Source of the DNA: Vitellaria paradoxa | Taxonomy: Eukaryota > Streptophyta > Magnoliopsida > Ericales > Sapotaceae | DNA length: 64,000 nt | Direction: 5' to 3' | Assembly: GCA_019916065.1 (NCBI GenBank) | Contig: CM034236.1 | Span: 25,492,358 to 25,556,357 of the forward strand | Part shown: positions 33,973 through 49,000 of the stretch, piece after piece | Layout: every line of letters begins with the position of its first letter | Position numbering within the stretch: position 1 is the stretch's first letter | The notes under the pieces: model-generated | Databases searched by the model: none | Seen by the model: the letters and a program-made list of their open reading frames with translations, nothing else | Told to the model about the DNA's origin: nothing | Made by a program: the position numbers and the translations under genes

Positions 33973-35421
33973 TGTTAGACTTGTACCTATTTATGCCCTT
34001 AAAAGCATATTTTGTATTAACATTTTTATTTTTGTAGTAATAAAAAATTTATTTATTTATTTAAAGTATACATTAATGTCCCTTATTTATAAAATATGTT
34101 ATTTAAGTATTAGACATAAGATACCAATATGAAAGGCTTAAATCACAAGTTTTTATAAATAGAGGTCAATTCATAGTTCTTATTGAAATGAGTATTTCAT
34201 TATACTAAAATTGTAACTTTTCTACTTCTTTAATGGGTGGTTTGTCTTGACCACTAAAGTTTGGACTTTGAGTGGAAAAGTTAATGCATGTATATGATAT
34301 ACATATTTAAAAGATTTTTGTAAATTAAAATCTAATTTAATGAATATCATTGATCATAATTTACTAAAGTTTTAATAAGCTTAATAAACCTTAATCTTGA
34401 GTTTGTAATGAACTCACATTCAGGAGTTAAATTTATTTGAGATATCACAGAGTAAAACCTATATAAACAGTCAAAATCTCGACAGCTTGGAGATTTAGTT
34501 TCATGAGTCATGCATGGGAACATATGTTTGTAAGATGAAATCCATTTTTTGTGCTCACTTAAACTATTTATTATAACTGATAATTAAATTAGTGACCGTA
34601 GTTTATTCAATAAATAGTTTATTGAATAATAATATCTATTTGTAAATTATTTTATAAACATAGAAATACAGAGAATAATCAAAGTTTGGATAAATAGTGA
34701 CTTAGAGATAAATATGTAATTTAAGAGGCATGATATTTTAAACGGGCCTAGCTTAATTACAAGCATGTAATGGAGGGTTAATTAAGTTGATATTATTGGT
34801 TTAAGACCAAATTCATTTTATTAAAAGTTGATTTAATTAAATGATGATTTAATTAAATGAATTTTAACATAGTTAACTAGAGTTCAACCTGGGGCTTTCA
34901 GCGAAATAGCCTGAGGTTAACTTAAAAGATTGATAGCATATCACGAGATGACAGGGCCTGAATCTTTTAAGTTAGAGTTAGAAGTCTATACGCCTTCAAT
35001 CCCCAAGTTAGCTCAATTATTTCTTGGTGGAGGTCCAATTAGCTTAGATAATACCTTTTTGTTTGAAGAATAATTACAATGATTATGTGCATCAGGGATA
35101 TGATGAGATTTTTTCTCTGATACTATCTTAATGGTTGAGAAAATCTCTCTAATATTTAAAAGGATAAGATGATAGCTCTAACACAATGTCAGTATCTGAG
35201 TGGTTGGGTAGTTGAGATAATAACTCTGATATATATCACGGCCTTCCTGATATAAGCCAAAGACCTATACGTGACCACCCACTTTTTCAGTGAGGAAGGA
35301 AATTTAATTGAGGATACTTTAGAAGAGTGGATTGCTGATTAAATTTTTTTCCACTGCACGTTTGTCTTCAAGCTCGGAATTAAGGTATTTTCCGATCTTC
35401 CCTATGCTATGAAAACCAATA
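33973..35421 (+). repeat. 3' LTR of the copia element
   Basis: Begins TGTTAGACTT immediately after the purine tract AAGTGGGAGAT and ends at the point where similarity to the 5' LTR stops (position 20242 in that copy). No target duplication can be tested because the start of the 5' LTR is missing. Confidence 0.75.
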
Positions 35422-36830
35422 CTCAAACACTCTATTATTTAGCTGGGTTTTCCTTGTTCTCCCATTTTTCGATCAATGGAGATGATGAAAATTGTTTGTA
35501 GGGCAAATGATTACTAAGACATGTTTATTTGGTAAACAATTTCAGGGGTTACTAAAGTATAAAGTCGTTTACGCTGTAAATGATTTGTTTGAGAATCGTT
35601 TTTTTTACCTCTACGCTTTTTCTCCATTCTCAAATTAAAGGAATTTATTCATTGAACGAGTTTAATTAATTGAAATCTAATTTTGAACAAACTACTTTGC
35701 ACCTATTATGGAAAATAATTTTGATCTGCTCCTAAGTTTGTGCACTATTTTATGCTTACCCATTTCAATGCAGGGGGGTGGGGTGGAGGGGAAGAGTATT
35801 CTATCATAGCGTAGAGTTACAACTGCCAAAGATGGGTTTAGTTGTTAGTGGCAAAATAGTGAGCAAATGGCTACTATGAAGATTTGGTTTTAGCGCATGA
35901 TATGGCAAAGGTTTGTGATTTTCAAATAAAAAAAAATGTAAGTATAATGAGAAAGAATGTTAGAATTTATTGTCAATTTTAACAATAGGGGGTTTACAGT
36001 TTCTAGAGATGGGTTTAGCTATTAGTGGCAAAGATTGTTAGAATTTAGCTGTTTGAGTAAATGGCTGCCATGAAGATTTGGTTTTAGCGTAAGATAGGGC
36101 AAAAGTTTGTAACTTTCCAAAAAAAAAAAAAAAAATACAAGTATAATGAGAAAGACTGTCACAATTTATTGTCAATTTTAACAATAAGGGTAAAAATGTT
36201 ATTTCTCATTTTTCATTAACCACCCTGCCCCATAAACTCTGATGAGGGTGGTAAGATAATTGTCAAAAATCTTAGGGGTGGAATCTCATATTATAACAAA
36301 CGTGAGGAGATAAATTAGTATAATTTTTAATTTTTTATATGAGATTATGTTTTAGTGTTTAGTTGGTGAAAGTATGGAATAAGTCAAAATAAGAGACGTA
36401 ATTTAATAAACGGTAATTTTGAACTTTTAAAAGTTGATAGAAAAAGTTGACAGAAAATTAATTTGAATATGGAGACATACATTATTACTTTTATATTTTA
36501 AAATATAAATAGTCTAATCCAAATTTAATGTACTTTGTGAAATTAAAATCAAACAAAGTGGGCTAACAAATAATCAATCCACTTCCCTACCTAATACCAT
36601 TAATCAAACAAAACATTTTTTAATTTGTTTCGTTTGGTGGATTCTCACGTTGCTGGACTTTTGGTGTAGCGAAATGCTAATATTGCAGTAACTTGAACGA
36701 TTTTTGATTGTCTAGGCTTTAGCATCCTTCCAAACTTGAAATTGTTCCCAGTTGTCAAAAAGATCGGAAGACAGATTCTCTAACGAATTAAACACATATT
36801 TTAGCAATAATGGCAGTAAATTATAAGAAA
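35422..36830. other. Intergenic sequence downstream of the RING gene
   Basis: No gene seen. AT-rich, with a tandem duplication (35831-36190) and a G-rich stretch at about 35770-35800. Confidence 0.5.
35831..36190. repeat. Tandem duplication, two units of about 177 bp
   Basis: 'gatgggtttag' starts both units (35831 and 36008). Both continue with 'gaagatttggttttagcg', a poly-A stretch and 'gtataatgagaaaga...ttgtcaattttaacaat'. Confidence 0.75.
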
Positions 36831-37026
36831 TTCCGTTTCATTTTATTTTATTTTATTTATTTATTTTTTTTTGGGATGTAATTAACTGTATTTGCAACAA
36901 CTACACCTATGTATACAAATGATGAATGTTATAGGAGTTGTAGAGCAACGTGCAAGGTTGCTCCAGGAAATTAATTAAGGAACGAGAACAATTACTGTAC
37001 TTATGTACAGAGTGTTAAACAGTCTC

Positions 37027-40000
37027 CTACAACTTAGCAGTGGATGATGAAACCTCAGCACCACAGATAGGGCAAATCTGCAAAGGGCCAAAAATTAAGG
37101 AAATTAAAATAATTATTTAGTACATTCCACCAAAGTTTAGGAAGCATTTTAATATTATTGAAAACAATTACATGACTGCATCTGAGTATAAATCAGAAGT
37201 ATATGTGAATGTGACCATTAATTAATTAAGAGGATGATATGATGATTCTTACTTTTTTAATTCGGAGCCACTCGCTTATACAATCGGAATGGTATGGGTG
37301 TTCACAAGGGATGGCCACCAATTTCTCTCCTTCTTTGTACTCCACTTGACATATCACACACCTGATATATATACTACATTGCTTTAGAAGTGTAAATGAT
37401 ATACAAACACATATATACTTATAATATATTAATATATAAAAAGATTCTTTTCTTGCTAGGTTAAAAAAAAAAGATAAACTTTCTTTTCTTTCTTTTGTTT
37501 TTTATAGTAAATTGATAGATAAATAGGTTACTCCACATATTTGTCGGAAAGTTTGTCTCTCAATACTATACAGTCATTTGCAAATAATTTTCTACACTTA
37601 AATCAAGACTGAAGCTTAAGTCCCACCATATACCATAATAAGCAGTACTAGGGAGCCTAGAGTCTATTTAACCCAATCAAACGGCTACGGGGACTAGAAT
37701 TCAAGTATTGAGCGAGAAAGATAAGTTCTTACCCTCTAAACCAATTAATTAACGATAAAACATAACTTTTTCATTCTATGTGAAATTGTAGCACAAGGTT
37801 TAACAAGAATATCCCTTTTAACTCAACCTTCTTTATTTTTACCATTATTTGGTAATTCTTAACCTAGTTATCAAATAAGTCTAAGATAAATAGAGAAGTG
37901 AGAAAAAAAATATACACCTAATGATTGAGGATTATAAGTAATCTAAAGAGAAATAAGAAATAGTAATGTAAAAAATTTTAAGAAAAAAGAAAAATTACAA
38001 ACTCAGAATATATTCATCTCTCTATCTATTAAACCAATAATGTAAATTAAGATGTGAGCTTGGCAATATAAAAATAAAGATTAATTTATCATGAATTTCA
38101 TGTGAGAACTTAACTCACCGATCAATGATTGTTTTGGTATGATCTGTATAATATGGGTGCGTGTATGGACTCAAACTTGCAGAAATTTGTTCAGCTGATA
38201 ACCCTCTATTCTCTTCTCCAACCATCTCTCCTAGAGCAATCAATTCCTGCAATTTATGGTGCAATTGATTTCCATTTGTTGTACCATTCAATAAAAGGAC
38301 CTCTTATCCACTTATTCAAATTACAAAAAAAGTTAAAAATAAAAAATAAAATAAACGTTGTCTAAAAATCACCTCATAAGATAATTCATCTGGATCGATA
38401 TCATCTTCCTCCATTAATTCCTGCACTCACCATGATCAATCAATGAATTCTATATTTGTGATCGATGTTTTTTTTTTTTTTTTTTGTAATCTAGAACCCG
38501 CACAAGTTTATTACAGATTTCAACGGTTCATGTAACCGATGGGCGATCGATGTTAATAATTCTTAGAGACCTTCTTTGCTTTAGTTTTTTCTCCATTTTT
38601 AAAACAAACTCTAATTTTTCACATTTCTTTGTGACTTTTTATCAAAATTTTTTATTTTATTTCAGAGTTTTAAGTTTGTCATTGATATTTTTTATCAAAA
38701 CATAAAAAGTTACTATAACAACTTCTTAGCTTTCGGTTATTTTTCTTTTGATTTTTATCTTTGAATTTTGTTAAAATGTAAATGCCGTTGCAAAAACAAT
38801 CCAAATAAACATAAAATCTCAAATTTTAGTGAAAAGAAAACTTCGTAGGTAGGTTGAAAAGATAATTCTCGTCCAACAAAAATATTGTGCTTTTGACTTG
38901 GACCGGCTGTTTTGTATGGGACGCTTCTTTGTAATTTTGGTGGCCTTCCACGAGCTTAAGGGTGTAGGCTGCTGCTGATAGCCAGCAACCACATACATTT
39001 GTAGGCTAGCATTATTTGATGTATAACTATGTTTCTAACATTTTAAAATTTTAAATTGAACTCTATAATTGTAGTTATAATTTTAGATTATGTGAGAAAA
39101 TTATGCTCATGAGTTTAAATCTTAAAACTTAAAGCCTCATGTATATTTAGATCTATAAAAATATAAATTTAAATTAGTGGTATACATTAAAATATATCAA
39201 ATCATGACATAGCCTAGTTTATGTTGCTTCGGCAAGAAAAGTTGGGTTGCCAATTAAGACACATAACATCTCTCAAACTAAGCTTATTATTTTATTTAGT
39301 AGGTAGCCTGTTGTGTCTACCTTTCCTATTCATATCTATGTCATTCATCTCTGAGGCTGTCTTGAACTCGCTATAATATATATTTGTATATAAAATAAGA
39401 TGCATAACCACAAAAAAAAAAAAAAGAAAAAAGAAAAAAATTATTATGTTATGCACTTGATAAATCAATTGAGGCAAAGGGCTGAGCAAAAATCAAATAA
39501 AACCATTCAAATTTGATCAAAATAGTTATCTTTTGTCAATTGTTCGATTTAATTCAGTTTAAACTTAAAACAAAAAATTGTTGGGTTAATTATGTCAGTG
39601 GCCAAAATTTTATGATCAAACTCTGAATTAACGGAAGTTAATTTTTTATATTAAATTATATAATATTTTATACACTTAATATTATGTAGTTTAAGAGGTC
39701 GTCCATCTCATTAAACTTGTCCTAATTCCTAATCATGTAAATATATTAGTAATTTTTTTTTTTATAATTTAGTGTTTCTTTAAAAAAAATTACAGTTTAA
39801 ACTAAATTACTTCGATTTTTTAATGTTTACAGTTATTCAATTGGCTCGGTTAATTAAAAAATTAACTAAAAAAATTTATGTGAATTTATTTCATTGAACC
39901 AACCATTTGGTTACCTCTAGATAAGCCAAAGCCAAAAACATCGAACAATTCATAGTCAGGCACAAAGATAGTATTGGATAAGGCGTGGCCATCACTACTA

Positions 40001-43000
40001 CAGATTAGAGAATAGAGGGTTAAATGAATGCTCAACCGCTTGTAGGCGGTCGAGAAAAGTAGAAAAGTTGATTGCTTAAAAGATCAACCGCTTGAAGCAA
40101 TCAAGAAAGCTACCTTTAATTCACCCCAAAACCCTCCCTTTCCTGCGAACTAAACTCACTTTCACTTTTCCACTCTCTCTCTCACTCTCTCTGTCTCTCC
40201 ATGTTTGTACATTGCCCCTGTCATTGTCCCCGTTCGCTATGCTGTCGTGTGCTCTTCGGCCACCATTTCCTCCCAGCGAGGTAAGCTCCTTCTCTCTCTC
40301 TCCCTCTCTTTGTCACTATCTCTAGCTTTCTCCCTCTTTTTCTTCTTCTCTCTCTCTTTCTTCCTCTTCATTGGGTATGCTCTAATAGTGCTCTCTCTCT
40401 CTCTTTCTCTATACATGCAGATTTGAGCTAACCAAACCCATCATTTACAAGTTTTCATTAAATTTGCCATTGATATTGTGTTTTTACTTGTTTAGATTGT
40501 TGGGTTTCAGTTGACATTGTTTGTGAGTTTAAGTTATCGGTGTTAATTTTGTTTGGAATTTGTTTAACAAATTGTTTGGATGGTTGTAATGAAATGAATT
40601 TGTTTGGAATTTGTTTAAAGTATTTTATTAAATTTTTTTATTGACATTGTTTGTTTGGAATTGTTTTGGGTTTAAATTTTGGTTGGAATTTGTTTGGAAT
40701 TTAGTTTGAATTAAACTTTCTATATTTCGGATACATTAGTTGGAATTTGGATACATTGTTAAATTTGGATATCTAATTATTCGTTAAGTTGTGTTATTAA
40801 TTTTTTTTTTTTTGGTAATTTGTTATTAATTTTGTTAATGACATTATTAAATAAAAATTTTGTAAATTGTTCTTAGCTTGTAAGTTGAATTAGTAGTTTA
40901 ATTAATTATTTAATTTGATAATTAGATTGTCAAATTTGAATATTTAACTTTTTTATATTGTGTTATTAAATTGTTAATTGAATCTCCCTAATTGATACAA
41001 TTTGTTTGTTTGGTTGATATACTTTTAAATTGTTATTTTGGTTGAAATATTTTTAGTTTATGATTAAATTTGTTGATTTGTTAATTTTACATAATTTGTA
41101 TGATTTGTTTGGTTCAAATGCTATTGATTTGGTAATTTTGTTGAAATATATATTCACTAACAATTGCCCGTACCTGAAGGTATACAAATAAAATTAGCGA
41201 GTAAATAATTCAAATTTAAGTTTATAAAGCAAACTTACATGAAAAAGTGTAAAAATAACCTATAGAAATAAAAATGATTAATTAAAAGAGATTAAGGTAT
41301 AAAATTTTATTATCTATTACAAAAATAATGTTACATTTTTTAAAATATTAATTTAAAATTTTTCATATAAAAAGTATTCAAAAGAATATGGGAAGAGTGA
41401 GAGAAAAAGAAAAATAATTCTAACAATTTAGCAAATTCAACAGTTAAAAATATCTCAAATTCAAAATTTTAAATTTCTTTATTGTAAAAATGACACATAG
41501 TATAAATGTGTATATATTGAAAATTTAAGTTTTAAGCACATTAAAATTAAAATTTTAATTTAAATGTTTATTTTTTAATAAAATGTTTAAAATGTTTAAA
41601 TTTTAAATATATTTTTTAAATTAGAAGTTTTAGTTGAGTTTGTCAAGTAGGTATCTATATATTATTTAATAATAATAAACAATATAAGGAAAATATAATT
41701 TTTATAATTTTAAAAATTATATTATACATTTATGTTCACTTATTTTCCATTAATTTTCTTAATTTCTTATATAGTTTAAATGTAAAAAAGGTTTTATATT
41801 AAAATACAAAAACCTATATAGAAATAATCTGATAAACTTGCTCGAAAAATACTTTTAAATAATTAAAATGGGCAATAAATATAAACATGAAATTTGAAAA
41901 TTTGGAATATTATTAAACTCTCTAATGTATATTTTATTCTGAAAATGCTAAAAAATAAAACAATAATCCTTTAAATAATGGTTTCAAAGAATTGCAAGTT
42001 AAATTAGGGTGTAATTTAAGTAGTTATGATATTCAAATATGGTTATTACAAAAAGAATTTTATGAAACTATTATATAATTAATACAAATCAATATTTAAG
42101 TAAATTAATTTATTTTATTTTATCAACGTAGTGTTATTAAAAATTTACTCGGGATCTATTTCAATTGGGGTTAAAATGGAAAATAGTTTAAAATTAATGT
42201 TACATTAATCCATGGTTAAATTTAGTTAGGGTTAAAATTCAAATAGGGGTAAAAATAAATTTATATGTATTTTAGGGTTTAGGGTTCAGTAAAGGATCGA
42301 ATTCAGAACCTTTTAAATTTATGAAGAGTTAACATTATTTCTTAGTTAAATTTGGGTTAAATTAATTTAGGGATAAAGTTCAATTAGGGTTACGATTCTA
42401 CTTAGGCTTAAAATAGAGGTGGAACTTGCTTAGGCATAAACTTCAAACACTTTGAATTAAACTCTAAGTTAGCATTTATTTTAATTAATAAAAATTATGA
42501 TCGCTGTTTAAATTCAATAAGGGGTAAAATTAATTCCAACAAAATTTAATCAATATTTTAGTTAAGGATAACATTTAATTATGGTTAATATTTGGAAAAC
42601 TCTACAAATCTCAAACTAGGAAAATGTCTATTAAGACTCTATAAATCTTAAAAAATTATCATCAATCTCTGAAAATATATATAAATTCTTAAAATTTAAA
42701 AAATCTCTACAAATCTCGAATTACGAGACTAATTATAAACTCTCTACAAACCTCCATAAATTCTAAAAAAAAAAATCATTTGTTGTAATTCGTTCGATCT
42801 AAGCTATCTTATGAAATCCATGAAAGTAAATGTGGGTTCATATAAAATTAATGACATTCAATAGTGATGAATGAGAACATGAGCGATTAGGAGAGCATAA
42901 CTTAAAACTTGCGGGTATTACCTTCATGCGATATCCTTACATTCATTTTTTAAAATAAACTTGTAGGTATTACCCTCAAGTATGTGTATACATCTCTTTA

Positions 43001-46000
43001 CAAATATTGAATATCCAAATTCTCTATTCAATCTCATAAAATCTGTCTTTCATAGTTGAATTATCAAAACAATTGGTGACTCAGCACACCAAACATCCCC
43101 TATTACAATTTGAACAGTACATTTATCTTCATGCATATACATACATTCATTTTTTTAAATATACTTAGACCCGTTCAAGAATCGTATCATGACTATCGAT
43201 TTGGTCATCCTTGATGTGATGGGGCAGGTTTTTTAAGACCTAATTTGTTTTCGTTATATGGATGCACAAATCAACATATGCAATTCTTGAATTGTCTAGT
43301 TTAGACAATTTAGGAATACAATTATCCATCTTATATTCAACGCTAACTATACGAGTTTTATGTTAGTTGAGGTTTCATGTGGCTACTCCTGTTGTTCCTT
43401 GGGTACATACATAAATGCATGAAACACCGCTTTTCATGTTGTGTGTTTGGAGAACTACACAGAGATGCTACCGAAATTTTGTCCCACAATAGAATGAGCA
43501 AATGTTGCGTTGAGTAAAAGTTAGATCATGCATTCTCAAACGGGATAGTACCAACTACCTTGTAATGCAAAGCATTTACGTTATTTTCCAAACGAACATA
43601 TATGTAGGTGCCAACTGATAAGTTACTGAAACATATTTTATCCACTTACTTACTACGTTCGACGATGTTGTGGTTGAAGTAATGGACAATAGCTGGATTG
43701 ACTTGCCAGATAAGTTATCCTCTCGATATGTCCAAGGGATTGATGACTTTATTGCATACACCTACCAGTTGACTACTCAGCAATTGATCAATTGCCCGTG
43801 CAGAAAGTGTACCAATTGATATTATTTCACTTGAGATGTGGTAAGGGACCATTTGTTGAGGCATGGGTTTTTAAGGACTGAAGAATTGGATAAAGCATGG
43901 AGAGTTCATTGTGGTGCATTGAGGAAAGATTAGATTTATATGACGATGTGGTGCCTAGTGATTAGATGATAGAAACGATACAGGATATCATGGTTGGGAT
44001 GCTCGCCCTAAAACCAAGTACTGCAACGGACGAAGCGGGCATGAGTAATTCGATGTCTAGTGCCAATGAAGATGCATTGAGGTTTTTTAGAATTTTAGAT
44101 GATGCAAATACTGAGTTGTATCACGGATGCCAAAATTATAGTCAACTATCTTTCATAGTTAAGTTGTTGCACGTGAAAGTTCTGAACTAGTAGACCAATA
44201 GCTCGTACGATACGTTACTAGAGTTATTGAGAAAGGTCCTATCAAATGGTGCAAAGGTCTATAAGTCCTACTATCAAGCCTATAAGTTAACAGAAGATTT
44301 GGAATTTGCGTATAAAACATGAGTTGCACGCTTGAATAGTTGTATGTTGTTCTAGATGAGCATGTAACCCTTGACAAATGCCTTATATGCGATAGTTCTA
44401 GATGGAAGCTAGGTATTGTAGCCCAGAGTACCGTTGGAGAAAGGGTATGAAACCAATAAGTGCAAAGCAAGTCCAATACTTTCATCTAAAGCTGAGAGTG
44501 AAGAAGTTGTTTATATTATCAAAGACAGTGAAATTAATGAGATGGCATTTAGAGAACAATCATGATAATGAAAAAATGACACATTCGTTTGACTCCCTAA
44601 CATAGAATAATTAGCAACATCTGAACTTTGCCTCAGATAGTTAGAATGTCCAGGTCAATTTGGCTGTGGATGGGATAAATCCTTTTGGAGTGATGAACAT
44701 AGCGCACAGTACATGGCCGGGTATCTTCGTTCCTTATAACGTTCCATCGTGGTTGTGCATGAAGCAACCGTTTCTAATTCTGTCAACTTTAAATGATGGG
44801 TTGAAAGAGCCGGGAGACAAGATCGATTTATACCTACAACCACTTATAGAAAGAGTTGTAGGAATTGTGGACTACAAGTGTGATGGCTTTTGATGCTACG
44901 TCCAATGAAATATTCAACCTTTGTACAGGCTTGTTATGGACAATTAATGACTTTCCAACATATGCCAATTTATCCAGTTGGAGTATGAAAGAGAAGTTCA
45001 CTTGTCCTCCTTACAATAAGAGCACGTAGTCACGGTGGTTGTGCTATGGCAAGAAGTTTGGCTACATGGGTCACAGATAATTCCTACCTAGTGTACATAG
45101 GTTCAGGAGGAATAAAACTGCCTTCAATGGAAATCGTGAGTTTGGTCCAGCACTGAAAAGATAAATTGATCATGAATTATTAACCAAACTTAAGGCGGAG
45201 AGTATACTAACTGCCTACAAGCCAACCGACTTGAGAAGGTGGTTACCCAAATCAACCGAGCCTCGCACCCATAGTTGGAAGAAAAAAAACATATCCTTTG
45301 AGCTACCTTTTTGGAAAGACAACATGGTAATGCATAACTTAGATATTATGCACATTAAAAAGAATGTGTGTAACAACCTATTATGGATGATATTTTTTTT
45401 TTATAATTTGAAACCCGCATCGGTTTATTGCAGCCCTTAACAAACTGCATAGCTGATGGGTAAACCAGGGGTGATTAAACTCACCTGCAAGACCTAAGCA
45501 CTGGCCAAGACAAAGTAGTAGCCAGCGGGATTTGAACTCAAGACCTCCGGGTTTACGGTTGATCCCAAGAATCGCTGGGCTACCCTGGCAGGTTGGGGAT
45601 GATATTGAGTGACAAAATAAGATCAAAAGATACTGCTAATATTAGGCGTGCTTTACAGGATATGCGATTCCGACAACTATTACATTTATAGTTGAGAGGA
45701 GTAAATAGGGCATATCTACCACCAGTATAATTCACAATGAGCCATGATGAGAAGGATTTATTCCTGAGCATCCTCCAAAGTGTCAAAGTGCCCGATGGAT
45801 ATTGTTCTAATATTTCGAGATGGGTGAACATGTAGGAGATGACTCTATTTGGTTTAAAAAGCTATGATGACCATATCATTATGTAACAACTGATTCCTAT
45901 TTTCGTTCATCGATGCTTGTTGAAGAAGGTTGTTAAATTGTTGATTGAGCTCAATAACTTTTTTAGGCTACTATGTTCAAAAGTCTATCACCTAGTTGAG

Positions 46001-49000
46001 TTACAAAATCTCAAGGATCAAATTGCGCTGACATTTTGTTATCTTAAGACAATATTTCCACCTATTTTTTTTATGTAATGTACATTTAGCTGACGAAGCT
46101 ATGTTGTGTGGGCCAGTTCAATTTCAATGTATATACCTGATTGAAAGGTATCTCAAGACCTTAAAATAGTATGTTTGCAACAGGGCTCATCCCGAGGCTT
46201 CAATGGCTAGAGGGTATTTTATGGAAGAATGTACCAATTTCTGTGCCATGTATATGGGCCACATTGAGATGAAACTGACTCGTCCCTAGCGAATTCATGG
46301 CAGCCCAGTAGGGAGGGAACATTCTTTAATTTCACCAACAATTTGTAGATTCAAGCTCACCAATATGTATTGTTCAACACAACATCAATTTGACCATTCA
46401 TCTAGTAAAATTTTCAAACTAAACATATCTCAACTGAATTTTTACACACTTACATTTCTAAGTCATTTAAAATTGAAAACTTGCTCATACTGCTTTGTTC
46501 ATAGGAAACACTTAACTGAACTAAGATAGAGGCTGTCTCGCACAATCGATCATGTAGTATATACTGAATATTTCAACTCATTTTACGTCTATTTTAAAGA
46601 GCATGTCAGGGCCACGTCATCTTTCAAATAGTTTAGTTTTGTATACTTGTGCTAGTTATTTGCATTCCTAACTGTAACTAAACTTCTAATCAGATGCACA
46701 ACATGCGAACATTTGGTGAAACTTTCCCTATGAAAATCAATGCTCTACTGAATGATCCATTTACAGCGGGGCGTTGCTACAAAGCTTTTGACCTCAACGG
46801 GTTTCGATTTCGTACCAAAAGGTTGGACAATAGATAGGCAACTCATTACAATGCGATAGCACTCAACGCTGATACACTACGTTTTTTAAGCTAGAAGGAT
46901 AGTAATCCCTGTGTAGGAGTTATGTTCTACTACAGGGTACTTACACATATAATTGAAATTAGATATACCAACGAACTCAAAAGTGCGCTATTTAAGTGTG
47001 ATTGGGCATGGTAAATTAACGTTAGTCAACTTTAACAAGCTAATGTACAACGATGATCGAATCAGCAATGAACCATACATTTTAACATCCCAAGCTGAAT
47101 AAGTTTACTTAGTGGGGGATCCTACTGATTTGAACTGGCACGTTGCAGTCAAAATGTCATGAAGGAGGTATTTGGAGTTAATTGCAATGATCCAGAGGTG
47201 AAGCAGTACCCACGACAAGATTTAAGTGACAGTGTCATCCTAGCTCATAAACAGGATGCAAATTGGGTTGGAGAGATGGTTGAAAGAGATACAATTGATA
47301 TTTTAGGCCCATGACATTATTGAGTATTCATTATTCATTTTTATAGTCCTAGGGTGTTTGAACTATATATGATTAATATATACAAGAACACCATTAATTA
47401 ATACTTTTTTTTGCTAATATTGAAATGTTAACACCTGAGGGTTTTGGTAGATGGCTCAAGATATGAAGAGAGGTCGTCTACTTACCATAGGTGAGGCACT
47501 CCATTTTTCTTGTGCACATGTCGCAGTTGATGATGTAGCTGGTGTAGACCACTAGGGAGATACTTATGCCACTCAACCTCCTGGGACACACAGATGCAGT
47601 TCGAGTTTTATCCCACCTAGGCACCTAATACTACTCAGCCCACCACCGTATATACTTCCACCCCTCAGCCACAGACCCCACAACCAACTGCCCTTACACT
47701 CACGCCCACCCAATCAAATCCTACAGCCCACCATGGATACTACTTTTCCCATGTCCTCTGTTGAGTCATTAATTTCCACCTGGGCCAATATATTCATCCC
47801 TAGTCACGGGCGTTAAGAAGCATTATCGTCTCGATGGGCAGACCCCCTCCCATAGCCTCTACGTCTACCCCACAGGCTACTCAGCCACCTACCACATCTG
47901 CCACCTCTACTTCAGAGGCTAGTCAACCACCCATGCAGTGCCCTGGTACTTCAGCTTTATCAGATATACGTTTCTTTTATATAAATGACAAATCATGTTA
48001 GTTAATTTTGCATCTAGTTAAAATATGAAATATCAAGTTAACACTTAGTAGGGTTAGCGACTACTACAGCAGCCTCTCATACTACAAGAGGTCATGGTGA
48101 GTAATGTTAACATGTCTCCATTGAAATTATTCTTACATAGTATAATTGCTAATATATAACATAAATTGTGTAATTAAGATAATATGGTTGACTGTCCTCT
48201 AGAGTTTTAGCCTGTCTGTATGGCCAAGTGTCGAAAATTTTGAAAGGACCATAAGTGCATTATGAAGAAGAAATATTTCATCCCTTTTATGGGATCCTCG
48301 GAAATTTTACATTGACGTCATCCTTACATGGTTCTGGAGCAGTGGTGGACCTCTTATCATATTGGTCGAGTGACTCAGCTAAGGTATAATTTAATAAAAG
48401 TTTAGAATTTAATCCCTTCGTGTTTGTTACGATAATAAATCTTTTTAATTATTTTTCCTAATTTGAATGCAAGCTGAGGTGATTACAAAATCAAGCAATT
48501 GGGCCAACCTTGGCACCCCGCACACAACTGAGTGGAGGCATATCAAGAATATACTCTATGAGGTATATAGTTGTCTAGTAGTTACCTGTAACTTATATTT
48601 TTTTTATCTTGCATTAGTAAGTTTAATATTTTTTTTTGTTAGCTACTGTAATTCACTATTTGTGTAGATGTAGGCACAAGGGATCCTACCAATTGGGTTC
48701 ACGTAATCGAGAGGATATGTAACCTCGTACATCTGAATTTGGGTCATCATTAAATGAATCCAGGCATGTCTAGTAGAGCTCCTGGAGGCAGAGAGTGACT
48801 TGTCTAAGGTTCGGGGCATGGTTTATGCTGAGGTTGCAGGCCAGGAAGGCCACAGCTACATGCATAGTTTGGGCTATGGCATACTTGTTTTGTGGTTCGA
48901 CAGTCAACTGTAGCAGTGTTTAGTGTGGCGTTGCAAAGACATATAAAGGTAGAGATCAAGTGGCTCCTAGCCGAGTGCTTGGACATATTTCAATCAACTT

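Larger units (their letters stand above)
19429..35421 (+). mobile_element. Degraded Ty1/copia element, split by a nested gypsy element
   Basis: The 5' LTR (left part missing) at 19429-20242 and the 3' LTR at 33973-35421 are clearly homologous along their shared length. Between them, in order, are a primer-binding site, leader, gag, protease, integrase, RT, RNase H and a purine tract. This is the copia order, integrase before RT. A 7.5-kb gypsy element interrupts the integrase at 24072/31602. Many stops and small indels show that the copia element is old. Confidence 0.82.

Noticed and set aside
40092..40426. Ser/Leu-rich ORFs
   Set aside because: Caused by the CT microsatellite near the CACTA end.
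45528..45582. tRNA gene
   Set aside because: Only the A and B boxes are tRNA-like. The unit has target duplications and an A-tail and is a SINE; no cloverleaf is complete.
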